From Streptomyces sp. SA15 (GTDB lineage Bacteria > Actinomycetota > Actinomycetes > Streptomycetales > Streptomycetaceae): a stretch of 64,000 bases of DNA. Positions 58,288-64,000 of the stretch are shown one piece after another; position 1 is the first letter of the stretch, and every line of letters begins with the position of its first letter. Location of the stretch: the NCBI RefSeq assembly GCF_002291145.1, contig NZ_NTGE01000197.1, forward strand, positions 124,001-188,000, in the 5' to 3' direction. The position numbers were made by a program, and so were the translations under genes. The notes beneath the pieces are model-generated. The model ran no database searches. It had not been told where the DNA came from and worked only from the letters and a program-made list of their open reading frames with translations.

Positions 58288-58460
58288 GGTCATGTACGGC
58301 CGTCAAGGGTGCGGTGAGGACCTTCTGCCCCAGGCGTCACATCGGCTGGATTTGCCCCTTGACCACGGGTTGGGCGGCGGTGCCGCATGAACCTGGTTTT
58401 TCCCGGCCGTGCGGGGCGGCGACGCATTACGCTGAACCCCGGTGACACACCCCGTTCACT

Positions 58461-60875
58461 GTGAGTGTGCACGTTGGAGTGGCGACGATGAGCCCGGTGT
58501 ACCCGTTCGACGATGCCGCGACGGCGCGCGCTGTCATCGACGAAGCGGGCACGCTGGTGGAGTGGAACGACGGTGCCCGCCGGCTGCTCGGCCACTCGGC
58601 CGCCGACGTCGTGGGACGTCCCGCCGCCGAGCTGCTGGCCGACGAGGGTGCGGCCGACCGGGACTCCGTGCCCGAAGGGTCCCGTTGGGACGGCACACTC
58701 ACGCTGCGTCACCGCGACGGCTCGAAGGTGTCGGTGTGGCTGCTCGCTCACCACAAACGGCCGGAGGGCGAGAACCCCGGCCACTGGCTGGTGGTCACCC
58801 CGCTGGAGGGTGACGGTCGGCGCTCGCCCGACGACCCGCTGGACAAGGCCGAGCTCGTCCAGTCGCCGTGCGCCGTCGCCATCTACGACGAGCGGCTGAG
58901 GCTGCGCCGGATGAATTCCGCCATGGCCGAATTGCTCGGCCTGCCCGAGGAGCGGGTGCGGGGACTGCGGGTGCCCGAGATGAGCGCCAGACCGCAGAGC
59001 GCGGACATCGAGCGGCATCTGCACCACGTGCTGACGACCGGCCGGGGGCACGACGTCCGGACGTATCTGCCGATCGGCCAGGACGGCCGGATGAACGCCT
59101 GGCTGGCCCGGATGGCCCCGATCACCGACGCCGAGGGCCGGGTGCGGGGCGTGTGCGTCGCCGCCCACGACTTCAACGAGCAGTACATGGCCCAGGAACG
59201 GCTCCAGCTGGTGAACGAGGCCAGCGTCCGCATCGGCACCACCCTCGATGTCACCCGGACGGCTCAGGAACTGGCGGACGTGTGTGTCCCCGCCCTCGCC
59301 GACTTCGTCAGCGTGGACCTGCTGGACCCGCCGGAGGCGGGGCGCGAACCCGCGGCACAGCTGACCGCGCCGATCAGTCTGCGCCGGGCGGCCCACCGGT
59401 CGATCAACTCGGGCAACCCCGAGGCCGTGGCCAAGCCCGGGCAGGTGGACATCTATCCCGCCGCCTCCCCGCAGGCCGACTCGCTGCTGGTGGGCCACAC
59501 CATCGTGGCCTCGATGGACACCGGCGACCTCGCCGAGTGGCTCGCCTGGGACCCGGTGCGCGGCGATCGCGTCAGGCAGCACGGCATCCACTCCACGATG
59601 TCCGTGCCGGTCCAGGCCCGTGGCGTGACCCTCGGCGTCGCCGTCCTCACCCGGTTCCGGCGGAAGGACCGCTTCACGCCCGACGACGTGCTGCTGGCCG
59701 AGGAGGTCACGGCCCGGGCAGCCGTCTGCATCGACAACGCCCGCCGGTACTCGCGCGAGCGCGAGACCGCCCTCGCCCTGCAACGCAGCCTGCTGCCCCG
59801 CTCGCTGCCGCGCACGGCCGCCGTGGAAGCGGCCTCGCGCTACCTGCCGGCGGCGCGGGCCGGGGTGGGCGGGGACTGGTTCGACGTGATCCCGCTGTCC
59901 GGGATGCGGGTCGCGATGGTCGTCGGGGACGTCGTCGGCCACGGCATCCAGGCCTCGGCGACGATGGGCCGCCTGCGCACCGCGGTACGCACACTCGCGG
60001 ACATCGACCTGGCCCCCGACGAGCTGCTGACCCACCTCGACGACCTCGTCGTACGGCTGTTCACGGAGGCCGGCGTGGAGGGCAGCCCCGGCGAGGTCGG
60101 CGCCACCTGCCTGTACGCGGTCTACGACCCGGTGTCGCGGCGCTGCACGCTGGCCCGGGCCGGACATCCGTCGCCCGTCATGCTCCCGCCGGGCGGCGCG
60201 CCCGTGGAGGTCGACCTGCCCGCCGGGCCGCCGCTGGGCCTGGGCGGGCTGCCGTTCGAGTGTGCCGAGCTCGAACTGCCCGAGGGAACCGTGCTGTCCC
60301 TGTACACCGACGGGCTGATCGAGAGCCGCGACCGTGACGTCGATGCCGGCCACGCGCTGCTCTGCGAGGCCCTGGCGTCCTTCTCGGGCTCGCTGGACGA
60401 GACCTGCGACCGCGTCCTGCACGGACTGCTGCCGCCGGGCGGCGCCCTGGACGACGTGGCGCTGCTGCTGGCCCGCACCCTGGGGCTGCCCGCCTCCCAG
60501 GTCGCCACCTGGGACATCCCGGCCGATCCGTCGCTGGTCGCGCCGATCCGCAAGCAGGTCGTCTCGCAGCTCGGCATCTGGGCCCTGAGCGGGGTGGCGT
60601 TCACGGCCGAGTTGGTGGTCAGCGAGCTCGTGACCAATGCCATCCGGTACGGCTCCCGGCCCATCCGGCTGCGACTGATCCACGACGCGACGACGCTGAT
60701 CTGCGAGGTGTCCGACACCAGCCACACGGCTCCGCACCTGCGCCGCGCCAAGACGTGGGACGAGGGCGGACGCGGACTGCTGCTCGTCGCCCAGCTCACC
60801 CAGCGCTGGGGCAGCCGGCACACGGCCGACGGCAAGACGATCTGGGCGGAGATCGCTCTCCTCGACGAGGAGTGA
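58461..60875 (+). CDS. PAS/GAF-SpoIIE phosphatase with anti-sigma-type kinase domain (second)
   Basis: The 804-residue protein has two PAS domains (about 10-125 and 130-245), a GAF domain (about 250-430), a SpoIIE phosphatase (about 445-660: 'GGDWFDVIPLSG', 'VGDVVGHGIQASATMGRLRT', 'LYTDGLIESRDRDVD', 'LDDVALLLAR') and a C-terminal HATPase ('AELVVSELVTNAIRYGSRPI', 'EGGRGLLLVAQLTQRWG'). The design is like the 26256-28712 protein but with two PAS domains, so it senses a different input. The start is taken as GTG 58461; ATG 58488 is an alternative. It is divergent from the GH2 gene. Confidence 0.92.
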   Translation: MSVHVGVATMSPVYPFDDAATARAVIDEAGTLVEWNDGARRLLGHSAADVVGRPAAELLADEGAADRDSVPEGSRWDGTLTLRHRDGSKVSVWLLAHHKRPEGENPGHWLVVTPLEGDGRRSPDDPLDKAELVQSPCAVAIYDERLRLRRMNSAMAELLGLPEERVRGLRVPEMSARPQSADIERHLHHVLTTGRGHDVRTYLPIGQDGRMNAWLARMAPITDAEGRVRGVCVAAHDFNEQYMAQERLQLVNEASVRIGTTLDVTRTAQELADVCVPALADFVSVDLLDPPEAGREPAAQLTAPISLRRAAHRSINSGNPEAVAKPGQVDIYPAASPQADSLLVGHTIVASMDTGDLAEWLAWDPVRGDRVRQHGIHSTMSVPVQARGVTLGVAVLTRFRRKDRFTPDDVLLAEEVTARAAVCIDNARRYSRERETALALQRSLLPRSLPRTAAVEAASRYLPAARAGVGGDWFDVIPLSGMRVAMVVGDVVGHGIQASATMGRLRTAVRTLADIDLAPDELLTHLDDLVVRLFTEAGVEGSPGEVGATCLYAVYDPVSRRCTLARAGHPSPVMLPPGGAPVEVDLPAGPPLGLGGLPFECAELELPEGTVLSLYTDGLIESRDRDVDAGHALLCEALASFSGSLDETCDRVLHGLLPPGGALDDVALLLARTLGLPASQVATWDIPADPSLVAPIRKQVVSQLGIWALSGVAFTAELVVSELVTNAIRYGSRPIRLRLIHDATTLICEVSDTSHTAPHLRRAKTWDEGGRGLLLVAQLTQRWGSRHTADGKTIWAEIALLDEE

Positions 60876-60935
60876 GGGTGCGCGCCGTGGCCGGCGGCCG
60901 AGGTGCCGGGGCCGGAGCGGACTCCGAGTGGCCGG

Positions 60936-63005
60936 TCAGCGGCGGCCGTCGGGGGACCCGTATCCGTACCCGTTGTACCCGTTGTACCCGCCCCAGCCGT
61001 ACTGGCCGTCCTGCCCATTCCACGAGCAGGCGTACGGGTTGTAGTAGCAGGACGCGTCGCCCGTCGGGTACGGGTTCGTCGGTGTCGGCGAGGGCTTCGG
61101 TGTGGACGGGGTCGCGGACGGCGTCGGTGTGGGTGTGGGCGTCGGTGTCTTCGGCGGCTCGGGGGTGGTGGGCTCGGGTGCCTTGGAAGGGGTGTCGGCC
61201 GTTTCCCAGTTGACCACCTCCATCTGGAGGTCCGTCTTCGAGGTGTCGATGACCCAGCGCTGGGCGGAGCCGTCGTCACGGGTCTTCAGGACCAGCGCGC
61301 CCCCTCCGTCGGTGGCGGCCGGGGCCAGGGCCAGGTCCTGGCTCCAGCGCGGGACCAGGGTGCCCTGGAGGGTGAAGTCGTAGCGGACGTTCTTGGTGTC
61401 CGGCTTTTCCGCGCCGGTGCACGGGGCCAGCCGCACCGAGTAACCGAGGTGGGAGTCCAGGCAGAGGTCGGGGTCCTCGGCGTTGCGCAGCAGTCCGTCG
61501 GGCTCGTACGACCACCGCTGGGAGGGGTCCGAGGAGCATGTGGTGAGTTCGGTCTCCGCGCCCTTGACGGCCTTGTTGCCGGCGACGCCGACGCACAGCC
61601 CGGAGGAGACGTTGTGCAGCCGGCCGCGCAGGGTGCCCTGCTTGGCGTCCTCGGCGTCGGCCCAGGACGGGTCGGAGGTCGAGGTGCCCGTGTCGGCCCC
61701 GGGCGTCTCGGCGGCGCGGCCGTCTTCGGCCGGGGCGGTGCCGTCGGAGGAGTCGAGCGAGGACCACAGCACCAACGGCAGGACGATCAGTCCGCTCACC
61801 GTCATGACGGCCACGGCGAGGTTGCGGCGGGCGGCGCGCCGGGCGGCCTTGTGCGCCGAGCGGCGGGAGGCGGGGCGTGGCCCGCCGGTACGGGCGGCTG
61901 CGCGGGCGGCGGTACGGGGACCGGTGCGCGGGGCCGGCGCCTCGGGGCCGAAGGTCTCAGCTCTTGAACCGAAGGTGTCGGAACCGAAGGCCTCGGAACC
62001 CATTGCCGCGGAACCGAAGGCGTCACCCGTGACGGCCGCAGGCGGGCTCGCCGGCATGGGAGGAAAGGGCGGGAACGGCCCGCCCGATGCGGCCCGCGGC
62101 TCGGCGACCGCATCGGAGAAGAAGGATTCACCCGCGATGGCCGGCGCGGGCGTCTCCGCCTCCTCGGGCACGGCGTGCACGCGCGCGCGTGCCTCCTGAT
62201 AGGCCCGCGCACCCCAGCCGAGCACGGCTTCCGCCAGCGCCACGCCGAGACCCTGGTTGAACTGCCGCAACTGGTCGGCGGTGTACCGGCAGTGCCGACA
62301 TCCGTCGAGGTGGCCACGGAGATCGGCGTCGATGTCGACGCCGCCGCGCCGGTAGGTGACGTCCAGCAGCCGGAGGTAGTGCCGGCACTCCTGCTCGGGG
62401 GCGAGTTCGCGGTGGAGCTGGAGGCACTCCTCGCGCAACCGCTCGTGGGCGCGCCGCACTTCGACGCCGGCGTCCTCCTCGTCGAAGCCCAGCAGGGCGG
62501 CGGGTATGCCGAGCGGTTCGGCCTCGACCTCGGTGTGCCACAGCAGGCAGCGGGCCGACTGGGGCAGCCGCTGGAACGCCCCGGACAGCAGCCGACGGTT
62601 CGGCGGCGGCAGCAGGCGGGCGGCGACGCGGTCTGAGTCGCCCTCGGTTCTCAGTTCCGGGTGCAGCTGTTCGCGTCTGCCGTCGGTGTCCCACTCCGCC
62701 GCGATACGGCGCACGGTGACGAGCAGGTGGGGGCGCCAGGCGGACGTCGGTCCGGTCTGCCGCAGGGATTCCCCGAAGAGCCTCGTGAATGCCGCGGTGG
62801 TGAGCATTCCCGCGGCGCGTGGGCCGTCGGTGCACAGCCGTGCGTAGGCGAAGGCCGCTTCCCAGTGCCGGTCGAGGAGTTCGCCGACGGGCTGGACCGC
62901 GGGTGTCGCCCCACTCCACTTCTTGAGTTCGGCGCTCAGTTGCTCGTCCGTGGCTTCGGACGGCCGAGCGGGAGTCGGGGAATTCGACAGGCCTGCGTCA
63001 TGCAC
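60936..63005 (-). CDS. Paralogue: sigma-like region + zinc-finger + TM + ricin-B lectin
   Basis: From GTG 63005 (GGGAGGA, 9 nt spacing) this gives 689 residues. The frame is open to 63236, but GTG 63005 has the only good ribosome site. Domain order matches the 46705-48411 protein: sigma-like helices (about 20-215, 'VGELLDRHWEAAFAYARLCT', 'FQRLPQSARCLLWHTEVEAE'), the ZAS motif 'HLDGCRHCRYTADQL' (about 240), a Ser/Pro/Gly-rich linker, one membrane helix ('AVAVMTVSGLIVLPLVLW', about 370), and the beta-trefoil lectin ('HNVSSGLCVGVAGNKAVKGA', 'RWSYEPDGLLRNAEDPDLCL'). A long Thr/Pro stretch and a Tyr/Gly/Asn-rich end ('GWGGYNGYNGYGYG') are extra. It has no TTA codon. Confidence 0.83.
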   Translation of the reverse strand: MHDAGLSNSPTPARPSEATDEQLSAELKKWSGATPAVQPVGELLDRHWEAAFAYARLCTDGPRAAGMLTTAAFTRLFGESLRQTGPTSAWRPHLLVTVRRIAAEWDTDGRREQLHPELRTEGDSDRVAARLLPPPNRRLLSGAFQRLPQSARCLLWHTEVEAEPLGIPAALLGFDEEDAGVEVRRAHERLREECLQLHRELAPEQECRHYLRLLDVTYRRGGVDIDADLRGHLDGCRHCRYTADQLRQFNQGLGVALAEAVLGWGARAYQEARARVHAVPEEAETPAPAIAGESFFSDAVAEPRAASGGPFPPFPPMPASPPAAVTGDAFGSAAMGSEAFGSDTFGSRAETFGPEAPAPRTGPRTAARAAARTGGPRPASRRSAHKAARRAARRNLAVAVMTVSGLIVLPLVLWSSLDSSDGTAPAEDGRAAETPGADTGTSTSDPSWADAEDAKQGTLRGRLHNVSSGLCVGVAGNKAVKGAETELTTCSSDPSQRWSYEPDGLLRNAEDPDLCLDSHLGYSVRLAPCTGAEKPDTKNVRYDFTLQGTLVPRWSQDLALAPAATDGGGALVLKTRDDGSAQRWVIDTSKTDLQMEVVNWETADTPSKAPEPTTPEPPKTPTPTPTPTPSATPSTPKPSPTPTNPYPTGDASCYYNPYACSWNGQDGQYGWGGYNGYNGYGYGSPDGRR

Positions 63006-63409
63006 GGCGGCATTCCTCCCGAGGGCTTGCTTCATAAAGTCCATACCAATGGGTATGCGAACCCGTCGACGACGAGGCGGGCACACCCGCACAGAGTTCG
63101 GCATCTCGAACGCCCGCCAGGGGCAGCTCTTTTGAAGCGTGGGGGACGTACGGGAGCGGCCTCGTGCGCACAGGGGAATTGTTTTGTCCGTGCGCCGACA
63201 GGGCACACCTTTGCACAGGCCAGCGAGCCGGAACAAGGGATCTCGCGGTTTTGTGCATTGCGTGCACGGCTGAGGGATTGACGAAACGTCAATAGGGATG
63301 CTTTAGAGATTGCCGCGGAATCGGCATCCGAATCGATAACGAGATTCACTTGGCTCCGCCCCAACCATTGAACGGCCACTCCACCGCGCATTCGGCCGGT
63401 CTGAACACG
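63006..63409. promoter_or_regulatory. 404-nt upstream region with perfect palindrome
   Basis: This region separates the AraC-type gene from the lectin-protein gene, both on the minus strand. ATTGACG-AAA-CGTCAAT (63277-63293) is a perfect 7-bp inverted repeat with a 3-nt centre, and the surrounding 63200-63350 is A/T-richer. It is a good candidate operator or a weak terminator for the AraC gene. No gene is seen. Confidence 0.5.
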
Positions 63410-64000
63410 TCACGTTCCAACCATTGGGCGGCCGGCCCGGTAGGCACCCGGCGGCATCCCGTAGCGCTCACGGAAGACCCGGTTGAAGTGGAAGGGGCTG
63501 GCGAAGCCGGAGGCCGCGGCCACGCGTTCCACGGACAGGTCGGTGTTCTCCAGCAGCCGGGCGGCGTGATGCAGACGTGCCTCGCGCAGCGCCCGCATCG
63601 GGGACCGGCCGAGCTGCTCGGTGAACAGATGCGCGAACCGGGAGGGGGACAGCGACACGGCGGTGGCGAGCGAGCGGACGGTGTGCGGGGCGCCCGGGTC
63701 GGCCGCGATCAGCTCCTGGGCCCTGCGCACCCGGGGGTCGACGCCGGGCGGGGGCGACGGCGTGCGCGCGGCGCCGACGGTGAGCAGGACGACCTCCTCC
63801 AGCGCGCACAGGGCGAGTTCCCTGGCCGCGCTGCCGTGCGCCACGGCGACCCGCTCCCGGTCGTCCCCGGGTTCGGTGACGGGCGGTGTGCCGGTCCCGG
63901 TCCATCGGGCGTCGGTGAGCATGCGGCGGAACGCGGCCTCGATCCGGCCGTCGGCGTCCCGGTTCGCCGGGGTGACGACGTACATGCCGTCGCCGGCGTC
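63410..64000 (-). CDS. AraC-family regulator, 5' end outside the window
   Basis: The visible 196 residues hold the whole C-terminal DNA-binding domain: two HTH motifs, 'HTVRSLATAVSLSPSRFAHL' and 'SVERVAAASGFASPFHFNRV', and the end 'FRERYGMPPGAYRAGR'. The first about 85 residues visible are the end of a cupin/AraC-ligand domain. Upstream residues (DAGDG...) run off the window edge, so the start is not visible; ATG 63985 is internal. Its target is unknown. Confidence 0.93.
   Translation of the reverse strand, partial: DAGDGMYVVTPANRDADGRIEAAFRRMLTDARWTGTGTPPVTEPGDDRERVAVAHGSAARELALCALEEVVLLTVGAARTPSPPPGVDPRVRRAQELIAADPGAPHTVRSLATAVSLSPSRFAHLFTEQLGRSPMRALREARLHHAARLLENTDLSVERVAAASGFASPFHFNRVFRERYGMPPGAYRAGRPMVGT

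Noticed and set aside
1..64000. Insertion sequences, integrases or att sites explaining the decayed genes
   Set aside because: I found no transposase or integrase motif, no terminal inverted repeats with target duplication and no tRNA gene in the window.

Overview
The window looks like a chromosome-arm segment of a Streptomyces or close relative. It has very high G+C, many GTG/TTG starts, ATGA/GTGA stop-start overlaps, rare TTA (bldA-type) leucine codons, a perfect CebR-type operator, SpoIIE-family phosphatases, a subtilisin-inhibitor-like protein and secreted glycosidases. It contains no rRNA, tRNA, CRISPR array or transposase that I can see. Almost everything is accessory, and five genes are decayed or internally deleted.

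Layout. 86-6031: four-gene NRPS-independent siderophore operon (ATP-grasp, two IucA/IucC synthetases, PLP decarboxylase), each gene overlapping the next by 4 nt. 6200-9503: NTF2-like protein, internally deleted folD, divergent TetR / secreted beta-propeller pair with an operator, and a glycosyltransferase remnant. 9525-14096: secreted GH5 glycosidase, a TetM/OtrA-type ribosomal protection gene with a leader ORF overlapping its start, then truncated xdhC and phosphotransferase fragments. 14181-21700: DUF2267 protein, phosphoesterase, and a dTDP-rhamnose/glycopolymer locus (GT2-rmlC facing rmlA-rmlB-rmlD-methyltransferase across a perfect 17-bp stem terminator). 22187-25678: extra ctaD-ctaF facing an orphan qcrB. 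25778-30947: CBS protein, GAF/PAS/SpoIIE/HATPase regulator, chymotrypsin-fold protease with an acidic repeat tail, and a hotdog thioesterase.

31404-37572 is the most interesting block: a 71-residue double-glycine peptide precursor without Cys, a hairpin, a 12-bp tandem repeat, then an HlyD-like secretion protein, a C39-peptidase ABC exporter and a second NHLM-type ABC exporter. No peptide-modifying enzyme is present. This reads as a self-contained export system for an apparently unmodified acidic Gly/Val/Leu/Thr-rich peptide.

37582-43866: DHA2 MFS pump with two operator-like palindromes around its promoter, Ppx/GppA-like protein with an overlapping small acidic ORF, flavodoxin-fold reductase, a coupled triad (haem-oxygenase-like iron protein, NPPY methyltransferase, CDGSH iron-sulfur protein), and a subtilisin-inhibitor-like protein. 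44174-51267: small protein with a palindrome at its start, alpha/beta hydrolase, lactate-oxidase-like flavoenzyme, membrane protein joining a sigma-like region to a zinc-finger and beta-trefoil lectin, Doc-like toxin-antitoxin pair, 2OG-Fe(II) oxygenase, and an internally deleted ECF41-type sigma factor. 51264-64000: second orphan qcrB, CebR-box GH9 cellulase, Tat-exported GH2 glycosidase, second SpoIIE-family phosphatase, a paralogue of the sigma/lectin protein, and an AraC regulator cut by the window edge.

Four genes carry an in-frame TTA codon (first siderophore synthetase, first sigma/lectin protein, GH9 and GH2). In GH9 and GH2 it lies inside the signal peptide, so bldA-dependent translation may tie iron scavenging, polysaccharide use and surface sensing to development.
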